From NCBI GenBank assembly GCA_017354895.1, contig CP071497.1, positions 3,410,001-3,474,000 of the forward strand: a stretch of DNA of 64,000 nt. Reading direction: 5' to 3'. The position numbers and the translations under genes were made by a program. Source of the stretch: Podospora comata (taxonomy: Eukaryota > Ascomycota > Sordariomycetes > Sordariales > Podosporaceae). The notes under the pieces were generated by a model. It searched no databases and was not told the DNA's origin. It was given only the letters and a program-made list of their open reading frames with translations. Shown here piece by piece: positions 32,608 through 43,927 of this stretch; within the stretch, counting starts at the first letter, position 1; the number at the start of each line of letters is the position of its first letter.

Positions 32608-33033
32608 TTGAGGTGATGGGAATATGTATAAGAAAGCTATGAAAGATACCCCTGTATAAAACATTGTAGGCTGCATACAAGAAAGCAGATTAGAGAAGCT
32701 AAGTGAATCAATCAACTAACTGCATTTCGAACATGTGTACAACCTTGTTCATGGCATTGATCAAAGATGGCCTTTCGAACAAGAAAAGCAGACTGCGCTT
32801 CATTCATGGTATGGATGCAAAAGGCAATATAAAAACACTTCGTGACTTCGTCAAAGATGTCCCTGCAACAAACATACCCCCATTCCCATTTATCCTTCCA
32901 ACAGCAAGACCGACCCAACCCGTCCAGGTAACCCAACCTATATACCATATCTAAACACTTCCAACCGCCAACACCCGGGTATCACACATCCCCATAAATC
33001 TCACTTGACACCAAGCTCCCGTCCCCCTCCTCG
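32608..33033. other. Convergent 3' intergenic region
   Basis: The 426 bp between the GCNA-like and MOG1 stop codons are A/T-moderate with CA-rich stretches. They would carry both 3' UTRs; no gene is seen. Confidence 0.6.
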
Positions 33034-33704
33034 CTAAATCTCGTTAAACAACCCCCAATCCTTCACATCAAAACTCTCCCAAATCCTCGCCGCATACTCG
33101 ACCGCATCCCCAATCAGCTCGCCCTGCTTCCCCATCGCCAGGTCAATCTCCTCCTCGTCATACTCCCCCTTGATGTGCGGCACATTGATCGTCACGAGGA
33201 TGTCCGTCTGCTCCTTCTCCAGCCTGATCAGTGTCAGGATCAACGCGGTAAAGTCGGGAGCGCCCTGTCTCTCTCCCTCTCGCTGCCTGTGTGTTTGCGT
33301 CGCGATCAAGGTGTAAGCGGGGATATCTTCCCTGTTACGCCCCCCACGGTCAGTATTTGATGGGAAGGGGGAGGGGGGAGGAAAACATACGAGAGGTGGC
33401 TGATCTGAGTCTCGGTTGTATTCCACACCTGAACCGTCTCGGCCGCGTCCTCGACGCCGACGAGCTCCTCGAGGTGGGTGGTCAGGGCTTTGGCGTCCCG
33501 CTCGAGGGGGTCGTCGGACGAGGACGAGGAGGAGACGCGCTCGGTGATGTCGACTATGATGGAGGTGAAGCCGTCTTTGTCGATGTAGACTTCTTGGTTG
33601 TCGGGGACTTGGCGGAGCTTGGAGACGTCGGCGAAGTTGGTGGGGAGGTCGACTATGAGGGCGCCGCCGAAGAGGGGGGTTGGTTGGAAGGTGTGGCGGG
33701 GCAT
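33034..33704 (-). CDS. MOG1: Ran-binding nuclear import factor Mog1
   Basis: Two exons on the minus strand, 33704..33391 and 33331..33034, give 203 residues; the 59-bp intron (33332-33390) has GTATGT and ACAG ends. Mog1 binds the GTPase Ran and helps release its nucleotide during nuclear transport. The N-terminus (TFQPTPLFGGALIVDLPTNF, then DVSKLRQVPDNQEVYIDKDG) is the conserved Mog1 opening with the acidic Ran-binding surface, and the second exon gives the family's closing strands (LEKEQTDILVTINVPH) and terminal helix. Length is as usual for fungal Mog1. It is divergent from HNT1 with 568 bp between the start codons. Confidence 0.93.
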
Positions 33705-34272
33705 TTTGGAGAGGGTACTCTGTCGGGTAGTGTAGAAGATGCAGTAGGTTGGTGATGAAGCGGGGGAGAGGAAAGGAGGTTTGCGACACAGGTTGCGACT
33801 GGGCAGGTGTAATAAGAAATGTAGATCAGGTATGAGTTTGCGCGGCAAGGCGGCAGTGATGGCTGGATGGCGGGGTCCAAATACACCTTCGTGATCCGTG
33901 GGGCTGCTGAGAGTGGGCAGTTTGCGGGGTAAGTGTCTCGTCTTTTGCTGCTGCGCCCGGGTTTTGGGCTGCGCCGCAGAAGATGTGTAACAGGGTCTTG
34001 GTCTCTTGGGCCTGACTACCTAATGAGTGAACCTGTCAAGCAACCTTGGAAATCAAGGCGTCTTTATATCTGTAATTCGATATATCTTCCGAAGCGCTAC
34101 AAGTCTCCCTTTTGCCCAAAACAGCTTAGCTCTTTAGCTCAGCTTCCCGCCAAGCCTCAACTCGAACCTCACCTTAGCCAGGGGAGAGAGCTACGTCACT
34201 CTTTCCCCCGCTCTCTCACTCACACACCTTCACAACTTCGTCTCATCTCACCTGAAACTTCTCAGTTGGCAA
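33705..34272. promoter_or_regulatory. Divergent promoter region MOG1 / HNT1
   Basis: The 568 bp between the start codons hold both promoters. The HNT1 side is CA/CT-rich (CTCTCTCACTCACACACC near 34212-34230), typical of a fungal leader. No gene is seen. Confidence 0.55.
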
Positions 34273-34750
34273 ATGTCAACCAAAATGTCCGCCGCCTGCA
34301 TCTTCTGCAAGATCATTAAGGGTGCTCAACCTCCCCTCCTCAATCCCCTTTCTCACAACCCCTCACTAACCCCTGCTCACAGGTGAAATCCCCTGCTTCA
34401 AACTCTTCGAATCAGACAAAACCCTCGCCTTCCTCGACATCAACCCCCTATCCAAAGGCCACGCCCTCGTCATCCCCAAGCACCACGGCGAGAAGCTCAC
34501 CGACATCCCCGACGACCAGCTCGGCGAGATCTTGCCCGTCGTCAAAAGGCTCGCTGCCGCCACCGGCGCCAAGGACTGGAACCTGCTGCAAAACAACGGC
34601 AAGCTGGCTCATCAGGAGGTCGGGCATGTGCACTTCCACATGATCCCCAAGCCGAACGAGAAGGAGGGGCTGGGTGTTGGGTGGCCAATGCAGGCGACTG
34701 ATATGGATAAGCTCAAGGCGTTGTTTGAGGATATCAAGGGGAAGATGTAA
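34273..34750 (+). CDS. HNT1: HIT-family nucleotide hydrolase (HINT1-like)
   Basis: Two exons, 34273..34321 and 34383..34750, give 138 residues; the 61-bp intron has a GTGCTC donor and a CAG acceptor that gives G at the junction (KIIKG then EIPCFK). A second ATG at 34285 in the same frame could also serve as start (MSAACIFCK). The HIT signature HVHFHMI is present with the catalytic middle His, preceded by the NNGKLAHQEVGHVH segment of the HINT branch, and the N-terminal CIFCKIIKGEIP is also typical. Members hydrolyse adenosine phosphoramidates such as AMP-lysine. Size and motifs match yeast Hnt1 and animal HINT1. Confidence 0.95.
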
Positions 34751-34923
34751 ATCGGAGATATCAATTCCAAACGGAGCTACTGTTGTATTGTCTGTCTAAT
34801 ATAATTACGAACCTCCTAAGACGTCAACACACTCCTCTTTTAAGATTTGCTCCTGTCGTGGCAAAAACATCTTTGCCACATATACCCTAATTCTCACAAC
34901 AACTCCCATCGAATCAGGAAGCA

Positions 34924-34994
34924 GCATCAGTGGTTTAGTGGTAAAATCCATCGTTGCCATCGATGGGCCCCGTGTTCGATTCACGGCTGATGCA
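34924..34994 (+). tRNA. tRNA-Gly (GCC)
   Basis: A 71-nt intronless cloverleaf. The acceptor stem GCATCAG pairs with CTGATGC, discriminator A follows, the D-arm is TGGTTTAGTGGTAAAATCCA, the anticodon stem CATCG/CGATG encloses loop TTGCCAT (anticodon GCC), and the T-arm CCGTG TTCGATT CACGG pairs fully. A T-rich tract right after it supplies the RNA polymerase III terminator. Confidence 0.98.
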
Positions 34995-34995
34995 T

Positions 34996-35100
34996 CTCTT
35001 TTTCTTTCTTTTTTTCTTCTTTTTTCTTCCTTTTTTCTTCTTTTCTTCTTCTTTTTTTCTTCTTTTTTTCTTCTTCTTTTTTCATTTTTTTTCTTCCCCT
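34996..35100 (+). repeat. T/C-rich tract 3' of the tRNA
   Basis: About 100 bp of almost pure T with scattered C (TTTCTTCTTTTT-like units) begins two bases after the tRNA. The first T run would end pol III transcription; the length beyond that is unexplained. Confidence 0.9.
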
Positions 35101-35799
35101 CCCCCGTCTACTCCACCCCCTTTTTGGTCCATCACCTTCCAGACCAACGGCTTTGAGCTCTGCAAAAGTGCTTCAGTACCTAGGTAGTTCATCCTCAACA
35201 CTCAAAAGTTTACCTCGACTTTACCTTTCGAGGCTTCACTGCCTAGACCGCTCATCAAACCAGATGATGATTACATACTTTGCACCATTTATCATCCATT
35301 GTTTACAGAAACAACACCATCACACGCGGCCAAAAATGCTGGACTTGATAGATCTTTTCAAGACTAGAAAAAAAGAAGAAAAAAGAAAAAGAAAAAAAAA
35401 GAAAGCGGCTAATAAGCAGCCGAGTAGTGATAAGACGGCTCGGGCCATATCACACCACGTTGTTTATGCCGGCAGTGTGACATTCTAGGTAGTTCTGTTT
35501 TTCCGTCCACACACGAGCTTTCCCAAACGGTGGGCTTTCTGCCGAATGGGATAGGGATCGACGACGAACCTTCTGCATCCCTACCTACCTTGCCTACCTT
35601 GATTGTTACACGACAGTGACAACGGTGGTTCTTGTGTCGATAGGGTTCATCCGGCTGGCCGGGTAGAATGCAGGTAGGTATGGGATGAGGGGTTAGGATA
35701 TGGAAGTGACGGGTGAGGAGGTCAAGGCAGTTTTATATCGTCCGTCCGTCCGTCCCCGCCATTTTTGTCTCGCGCTCTTGTCGGGGATTGTTCTCTGTG
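35101..35799. other. Intergenic region upstream of transporter
   Basis: The 699 bp between the T-tract and the transporter start contain an A/G-rich run (about 35367-35405) and promoter-like sequence. I see no gene. Confidence 0.55.
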
Positions 35800-37385
35800 A
35801 TGCGATCAAAAGTCATCCACGGCAGCATCAGCATGCATCATCACGAGCGGAGCAAAATGGGACGCCCCTGGTCCCGCAAAGTCACCATCAGAGATGACAC
35901 CATCACTTCCGCCGCCCACCTCACCCTTCGACAATCCCTCCTCCCCAACCTGCTCGTCACGACCCTGTTCTTCCTCTGGGGCTTCGCCTACGGCCTCCTC
36001 GACGTCCTAAACTCCCACTTCCAGCACCACCTCTCCATCACGCCCACCCTCTCCGCCCTCCTGTCCACTTCCTACTTCGGAGCCTACTTCCTCCTCCCCC
36101 CCACCCTCTCCTCCTTCATCCTCCGCTCCTACGGCTTCCGCGTCACCTTCATGACCGGCCTGGCAATCTTCTCCATCGGCTGCCTCCTCTTCTGGCCCTC
36201 GGGTGCCTACTCCTCCTTTGGCGGCTTCTGCGGCAGCATGTTCGTTGTCGGGGCTGGGCTCGCCACCTTGGAGACGGCCGCCGATCCCTTTCTTTCCATC
36301 TGCGGTCCCCCGCGATACTCGGAGATACGCCTCAACCTGGCGCAAGCAGTTCAAGGGGTTGGCTCCTTCGTCGCGCCGTTGCTGGCGTCAAGGGTGTTTT
36401 TCGGAAAGGGACTCGAAGAACAGGGGGGGGAGGGGCTGAAGAATGTTCAATGGGTCTATCTCGGGGTGGCGGGGTTCGACGTGTTGTTGGTCGCGTTGTT
36501 TTGGGTGGTGCCCATGGTGGAGGTGACGGATGCGGATATGGGGTTGCAGGAGAGTCAGATTGACGGACCGAGAGAGGTGGGACCTTTCAGGAGACAGTAC
36601 AACCTCTTCCTTGCCGTCTGGAGCCAGTTCTGTTATGTCGGGGCGCAGGTCGCTGTTGCGGTGAGTTTTTCTGACCGCAAGAAAGGGGAAAAGTGGCTGA
36701 CAGAGGACAGAACTACTTTATCAACTTTTGCGAGGAAGCCGGTCGGGATAGGGCTACTTCTTCTGACCTCCTGGCTGTGGGCCAAGGACTGTACGCCTTC
36801 AACCGGTTCGTGGCTGGCGGGTTGCTGACTATTCCTGCGTTCAAGCCGAGGTATATGCTTGCTGCTTATCTCGGACTATGCTTCGTCTTTGTCACGGCGG
36901 CGATGAACACCGCCGGAGCGACATCAATCGCGATGTTGATGCTCGTTTTGTGTTTCGAGTCTTGCTGTTTTGCAACCATATTCACGCTCGGGCTGAGAGG
37001 GTTGGGGAGACACACCAAGATGGGGGGATCGTTGCTTGTGGCTGCTATTTCGGGGGGCATGGTCTTTCCGCCCATGATGGGGGCGGTGGTGAGCGCGAGG
37101 GATGCACATACTGCGATGGCGATCCCAATGATGGGGTATATTTTGGCTTTTGTGTAAGTTCTTCCTGGAAGGAGGGTGTCAAGGAGACTGGCTGATGTTG
37201 ATGATAGGTATCCGGTGTACGTCAATATCTGGAAGAAGGATGTGATGGATAGCCATCGTGAGACGACGGTCGGTATTGAGAAGCCGGCTGTTGGTGGGAA
37301 GGCGTTGCAACTAGAGGAGCAACGTTCAAAGACGGAGAAGGAGCATGCTGAGGAGGGACCGGACATCCGGGTGGTGTCAAAGTAG
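35800..37385 (+). CDS. FucP/GluP-type major facilitator sugar transporter
   Basis: Three exons, 35800..36660, 36711..37153 and 37208..37385, give 493 residues with about 12 membrane segments. The first segment reads TTLFFLWGFAYGLLDVLNSH, the hallmark of the fucose/glucose-galactose permease branch of the major facilitator superfamily, and GFGVGAGLATLETAADPF-like sequence (VVGAGLATLETAADPFLSIC) follows in segment 5. Such proteins import hexoses or deoxyhexoses, usually with protons. The end (after residue 435) is a hydrophilic Lys/Glu-rich cytosolic tail. Start is uncertain: in-frame ATGs at 35833 and 35854 (AAAATGG context) would shorten the N-terminus by 11 or 18 residues. Introns are 50 and 54 bp. 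Confidence 0.9.
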
Positions 37386-38205
37386 AAGACGACCTCTTCC
37401 ATTGTGCTATGTGGCTAGTTAACTCCTCCTCTGCTCTTGTACCTCCAGTTTGACCCCAAAACGGCTTTCGTAACCGGCCACTCTATCACGGCTTGGCCGG
37501 TGAGCTTTTTGCTAACCTCTGCTTTATTTTCCTCCATGTCACACTGGCTACCTTGAGGCCTTTTCTTTTTTGTTGTGTCTGTTGTACCCATTTGTTTTGT
37601 TTTGTCTACCGGTGGTACCCAGAAGCCATCTCCCACCGACCTTGTAAGCCTCCCTCCATGGCTACATCAAAATAAGAAACGGGGAGTGGCTTGCACAAGC
37701 ACAACGCTTCCCCGTCTTTGGCTTGGTCTACCCCGCCCGCCCTTTCCCTCCCGGCTTTTGCTCAGGACCACCCCTGACCTGAGAGATCGAGATCGAAAGA
37801 TCCGGGACAAGGTTTCACAGTCGCATGTCCTGTGGGGCAACACATCGACGAGAAGAACTGGATCACGAAATCAGAAGCTGGCACTTATCAATTCATTCCT
37901 ACCGCTACTTCCTACTCGCCTGCTTGATCAAGCAAACTTTCGTAGTAGAGGCATATTTTCTCATTTTTCATCAGTATAACTCTTCTTCCACCCTCCCCTT
38001 CTCAAGCCCCACACCCTCGCTCGATACCGCTAGGTTGAACATCCAGGAGGGTAGGTCTCGTAAATCTCGAGTCTCGATTTGTTGTCCAGAAGCAAGTAGC
38101 AAAGAAACAAGCTGGACACGAGGGGGAAAAAATACACAACTCTACGCCGTGCTTTTCCCCTCCGTCATCCTCATATCCCCGAGACTGGTTCAGCACTAAT
38201 CTCGT
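37386..38205. other. Convergent intergenic region
   Basis: The 820 bp between the transporter and eIF2A stop codons hold T/C-rich 3' flanks. No gene is recognised. Confidence 0.55.
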
Positions 38206-40349
38206 CTACTGCTCCCTCTCCAGCGCCTCAAGCTCCTTCATGACAGATGGCTTGGTAGCAATCTTCTTCACCTGCGTATCCTCCAGTTTCTCACCACCAG
38301 CATGTCTCATCTCCAGGTCCTCGATGGCCCGGATCTTCTTCTGCAAGCTGCGAATCTTCTTGGCGTTGGCGCTTTGGGCAGGCGTCATAGCACCGTCACC
38401 GCCGCCGAGAGGGGAACCTCCTTGAGGCTGCTGCTGCTGCTGCGCCGACTGTCCAAAGTGGCCGGGTCGGCTCTGGGAGCGGGCACGGTGCGTGTTGCTA
38501 CGGTTGCGACCGTTGAAGTTGTTGCGAGACTGGCTGCGGTGCTGGGAGCTGTGGCCCTGACCCTGGTTACGGCGTTCGGGGCTGCGGCCCTCAGCAGGGG
38601 AGCCGTTGCCATATTCCCGGGGTGGAGGCGCAAGGCCACCCTCGGAGCCGGGAGCATCCGTGGCATTGCCCTCGCCCTCCTTGGCCTTCTTGTTCCTCTT
38701 CTTCTTGTTCTTGGCCGCCGCTTTGGAGAGATCGCCGCCATCAGCAGCGATGGCACCGGGAATGCCGGCGGGCCTTGTGGATTCGGCACCGGGGATTTGG
38801 TTGCGGGGGCGACCAAAACCGTTGGGCCCAATCTGGGGCACACCGTTGCTAACCGTGTGCGCAGCCCCGCCCTCGTCCTCGCGCTTGAAGTGGAGGGGGG
38901 TGGACGAGCCACGGGCTCCAGGAGGACGGTAGGCGCCCACGGGCTTGGAAGGCGTCTTCACCGTGCCCAAATATTTCAGAGCAGACGGGTGGGGGGTCGG
39001 CACAGGGTGCAGCGGGTCCCCGGCCGGGAGGGCATCCGCAGCCGCGGGACGCCACATGACGTTGTACAGCTCGTTGAAATCCTCGTTGTACACGATGCCA
39101 CCGCCAACGTGCCAGAGCTTGACGCCGTTGTCCACGCGAAGGCGCGGCGAGGTGGTGGCCGTCATGATGTAGCGACTGTCGGGACTCCATTGGCAGACGC
39201 TGGGGTTGCCACTCTCAATCGTCGTGACCTTGCGGTTGTCCTTCTCGAGATCGTACACATCGATCTGGCCAGCCAAGTTGCCGAAGCCGGCAACGAGCGC
39301 AAAGCGCCCGGTGGGCGAGAAGATGATGGTGTTGCGCGGTCCCAGAGGGAAGGAGTGGGTAGGCACAGCCCTGTGGTTGAAGATGGTGGTCTTGGCGGGC
39401 ATGTAGCCGTAGATGACACCAAACTCCTTGGAGTTGGGCGACCACGACACATCATGGATGGGGCCTTCCTTGTCCAGGGTGATCCTGGCATCAAAAGAGC
39501 CGTTGGCACTCAGGAGATACATGTTGGTCTCTCCGTAGTAGCTCTTGTTGGACTTGTCCACCTCTGTTTGTGCCAGCACAATCAGGTTGGTGCCCAGCGC
39601 GTTCCACTTGAGCTGGACCTTGTCGCCCTTGAAAAATGTCTTTTGCGAGATCGGACTGCTGAACTGGGGGACGTTGTAGACCTTGACGGCGGCCGGTTGA
39701 CCCTGGAGAAGTCAGGGTTAGCAAACTGTTCGAGCGTCAGGAATCGAGCGTTGAAAGAACATACCTTGCGCTCGGGGATGAAGACGGCCACGTTTTGGCT
39801 CTTCCCAGGCGCGATAGCAAAGTCGGTGACGCCCTCGGCGCGGAGACGGTTCCAAGGCGCCGAGAGGTCGTTGCTGTTGTAGAACTGGACCTCATTGGTG
39901 ACCAGACGAGCGCAGAACTTCTCATCGGCCGTGTACTGCAGGTTCCAGCCCGACATGTTCTTGTAGACAAACTTGCCCAGCGGCTGCTTTTCCTGGCCTT
40001 CGGGGACGTCCTCGATGGTGCGCCAGACCTTGACGTTCTTGGTAGCGTCACCATTCTCATCCTTGGCGGGGCGCTCCCAGGTGCTCATGTAGGTACCGCC
40101 TGGGGAGAAGCTGATCTCGTACACCATGGGGAGTGGGAGGCTGGTCAAGACGTGGCCGACCGAGGCGTCGACGACCGAGATGCCGTCGTTGGTAGCATAG
40201 GCAAAGTAGCGGCCGCATGGCGAGTAGACACAACACCGGAGGTTCCCTTGGGGCTTGACGAACCCAGGGAGGGCTTCGTAGACAGGCGCAGCGTCAAAGA
40301 CGCCGATGGCCGTCTGGGTTCGGTAGGCAAACTGCAAAGGACTGGCCAT
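38206..40349 (-). CDS. EIF2A: Translation initiation factor eIF2A
   Basis: Two exons on the minus strand, 40349..39765 and 39702..38206, give 693 residues; the 62-bp intron (39703-39764) has GTATGT and CCAG ends. eIF2A is a monomeric beta-propeller that can bring initiator tRNA to the 40S subunit. The N-terminal half is WD-type propeller (FAYRTQTAIGVFDAAP start; MVYEISFSPGGTYMSTWERP; later HDVSWSPNSKEFGVIYGYMP and RNTIIFSPTGRFALVAGFG, the conserved eIF2A core). After residue 480 a disordered Arg/Ser/Gln/Asn-rich stretch leads to a C-terminal coiled helix (KKIRSLQKKIRAIEDLEMRH) that binds eIF2-like partners in this family. Length is usual for fungi. A 526-codon frame on the other strand (38302-39882) is a shadow. 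Confidence 0.96.
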
Positions 40350-43300
40350 GACTAGTCAAAGTCACAGATGGTCGCGATGTAGTTAAGGGGGGGGGGTGTT
40401 TTCTTTCGGGTTTTGGGCGTTCCTGAGGATGATGTTCCCGGTGGAGGATTGATGCGCAAGAGAGGGGCCGAGGAGGGTCACGCAAGCGATTGTTTTTCTT
40501 TGTCACAAAGGCGATCGAGGAGGCTTGGGTTGGACCGTGGAGCGAGCGCAGAGGGTCTGTCTGGCAAGCAGCAAGTAGTTTGGCAGGGCCTTTGGCTGAA
40601 GAAAAAAAAAAGCGGGACGAGTGGCTCGGGCAGGGAGGCGGCACTCGGGATTCAGGTTGAGCGTTGCAGGGCAGCAGCACAAACACGCGACGGCGACAGT
40701 GGGTTGTCGGGTCGAGGTTGGAGCTGAAGCTGAAGCTGGACGCAAAGAAATAAAAAACCGACCGTCGATTGGGGGGGAGGGGAGACTGGAGGGAGACGGC
40801 GAAAGAAGAAGAGAAGCACCCTAGGGGAAGGTTGGCGAAGGCGGTGCGTGTGTGTGTGTGTGTGTGTGTGTGCTGGGACACCGAAGAGGATGGGCTGCGG
40901 GAGGAAAAGGGGAGGAGGAGGGTGGAGGGTTCCACGATATCGTGATCATTTTTTTACCATTTTTTAGTCGCTGATTCAGGCCTGGCCCGCCCCACCCCCA
41001 ACCCTGGAGTAGGCCATCTCGACTCAGGCGACCAGCATGTTCGCTGTAACGTTCTGCTATTTTACCACTCGGCAACAGTTGCCCTTCCACTGTTCATTTT
41101 CTCAACAGCGATATCTATGTTACTTATGCTGCCTTTTCATTGAAGAGCCCCCATTCGACCCAACAGTGCTCGGGGTTGCCAACTTATCAGCGGCCCGGAA
41201 TTTGGGCAATGGAGCAACTGATACGAACTGCTCAGTGCTGTCTTATTGCTTTACTTTATCCAAATCTATGATTTCTGCCGTTTGATCACAGGCCACTCCA
41301 CACAATGGATGCCAATTCTTTATTCTCAACGCCGCACCTTCAACCCTAAAGATTGGGAGGAGGCGAAAGCGCTTGCAAAAGGCTCAGAACAAGGCCCAGA
41401 ACAAGGCCCACAACTCCACCGTTGACGGGGTTGCACGGGCCGCCCGTCAACAGCCGCTGACACTCCACTCCGCTGACACTCGTAGGGCTGTCAGCTGTTC
41501 AGCCGCACTCAACGTCCGCCTCACCACCCCTTGACAGATTCAACACCAAGATGACAGTATCACCCGTTGTTTATTTTCCAGGGTATCTGTTTTTTGTTTT
41601 GTTTTTTTGGAAGCATTATCAAGACGCGAAGGGGAATTCTGCACACGAGGCAGACTTTTGTCGAGTTCTTAAATGCATACTGAGCAATATCTTGTCGTAG
41701 TCTATTTTTCCATCTACAACTTGCTACTCTGAGAGCTATCTGGCATTTTATTAGATTAAAACCCAAGCAATAAGATGGGAGGGGGCCACCATCCCCTCGA
41801 ATGGTCTGTCAATGTGGCCCGTCCTAGTGACCGAATCGAACCCTGCCATGAACCCGACAAGGTGCATGGCGAAAGGACGACTACACATGCGGAAGACGCA
41901 TAGGATGCCCTATATTTGTAAATGGGTCTTGTGTGTAGGGAACCGCGGTTCAGAAACATGTCGAATGTGTGTTGCGGGTGGAAGAGCGCGTATAGCTTAC
42001 CTACCTACCTAGGTGGAAAGAGCTGGGGACAATGGGGCGAAGACCATGAAAAGCTCATCGTCGCCGATGGTTTGTTTGTTGCAGGACGGAAGCTCGGAAG
42101 GCCCGGGAGGGTGTTGGGCTGGACAACTAAAGAAGCTGGGAGAATATTGAGTGGGGAGGTTTGGTGGACAATACGACTTGTCTTTTGGAAGAGTTGAGGG
42201 GGTTCATTGACTGCCTGTCTACCCATGATGCAAGACAAAGTCTCTAAACCAATGAGACATTGTTTGAGAAGGGTGGATTTGTTTCTATCGGGATTGTTCC
42301 CAATCATATGTCATCTTTGTTAGGAAGTGTTGCCGAAAGCAAGGATACTTGAAAGAGGAGGACCACTCGACCATGAGCTTTCAGACCAGGACATGTGTAC
42401 TGAAATATTGTTGAAGATTAGGTATATATAAGAGCGTGTCGCATTTTTCTTGAAATAGATTTCACAGTATCTGTAGCTTCATCGATTAGCAAGCATACGT
42501 TGGGCAGAATTTAGGGTATGGTACTGCAAGACAGGAAAACGTGGAATAACCATCCCATCTCGTAACATCTTTCAGATATGGATTGACCTTTTAGAAGCCG
42601 AGGTAAATATCCAAAGCCTGTCGAGTATCTAGGTGTCTTTGAAGCCCTGCTGGCTATCATTGAGTGAGACCTTGCCCTCTTGTAACATGTGATTCAAAGG
42701 GTCATCTCATCATGTGTGTTACGACTCTGTAGCGCCGGTCTTTTAAGGTGTCCACAGCGTGATAAGGGCGCCATAGTCCTAGAGCAACAGAGACAAACAC
42801 AACAAACCAACATCATCTCTTCAACAAGTCATAATTTTTCACCTACCTTACAGCACGTTTGTCAGCAACAATTCTTCAAACCCCCGGCCCGCCCACCCGC
42901 CTCCAGTCTCACAACGCTCGGCTCGGCAATGCAATGCAATGCAGCTCACCTCGTCACATCACCCAACCCTTTCCCTAGCGGAAAAACTATCAAGTTGGCT
43001 ACCATCAATCTTGGCTGCCTTTATGAGGAGAGATCAAAAGCGTAGGAATAACCAATGCTTACAGCAGAGATTACAAATGATCATAAAGACCTGTTCCTTG
43101 GCCAAGACAACACGCATACCTGGGTAATCTAATGCGAATCTGCGAACTACTACAAATCACAACTAGCTACACTTGCAAGAGAAGTACCTTACATATCCCA
43201 CCCATCCCTTCAAGATACGCCTTTCCCCTGGCAGGTATTTGTCATGTACCAAGTACAGTTACATCAGCCTCGTGAACTGCATACAAACACCCAACTCACA

Positions 43301-43927
43301 GCCTCATGATGCTTCCCTTATAGCCATACAGCTTCACCCCAACACACCAAAGACCCATCGCCTACTCCGCGAAGAGTGAACATCATTCCTCTAATAACAC
43401 CCCTCCCCACCCCCCGCTTCCAAGCGAATCCCCTGCAAAGACCTTACTCACCTTCCTCGCCTCTACCCTCATGAACCCTATTTCATACTGCCAAGTTCGA
43501 CCCCCTTTTTGCCCCTATCTCAATCACCAAAAAGACCCTATCACGGCTTTCCCCGTTGGGTGTCAAAAAAAGTAAAAAACACACAAATAGTACATTGCTT
43601 TTGTAACTACCTACTAAAGTACATAGAGTACACTATTAATCCAGTTCCAATATCCATGCGTGTACGTAACCCCCCCCCACCCAGCTTATGTATGTACGTA
43701 ACTCTCCCCCCTCTGCCTAGCAGTGGCGGTGTTATTTCCATGTGTATGTTGTTGCTCACTCAGTCCAGTCTCCTGTCCTGACGTATATTCAACGAATCGC
43801 CAGCCAGCCAGCGGATCAGACTCCAGGTCTAGAACATCGACATCGTACACCCTCCTCTAGTCTCGTCTCACTCCCACCCCTTTCGCCTCACCGCCCCTTT
43901 GACCACTCCCACCCACTCCCTCGTCCC
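40350..43927. other. Long gene-free region
   Basis: This 3.6 kb stretch between eIF2A (its promoter side) and the 3' end of the questin-oxidase-like gene has only short, unsupported open frames. It holds a GT repeat at 40846-40872, A/T-moderate sequence, and CCTACCTACC-like short repeats (about 42000-42010). No RNA gene or repeat family was recognised; non-coding transcripts cannot be excluded. Confidence 0.5.
40846..40872 (+). repeat. GT dinucleotide microsatellite
   Basis: About 13 uninterrupted GT units upstream of the eIF2A start codon, AC on its sense strand. Confidence 0.9.

Noticed and set aside
38302-39882. 526-codon open frame antisense to eIF2A
   Set aside because: Shadow of a GC3-rich gene; it also runs across the eIF2A intron and has no family motifs.
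41821-41850. Minus-strand GGGTTCGATTCGG resembling a tRNA B-box
   Set aside because: The flanking bases do not form a T-stem and no A-box, anticodon arm or acceptor stem is found at the right spacing.
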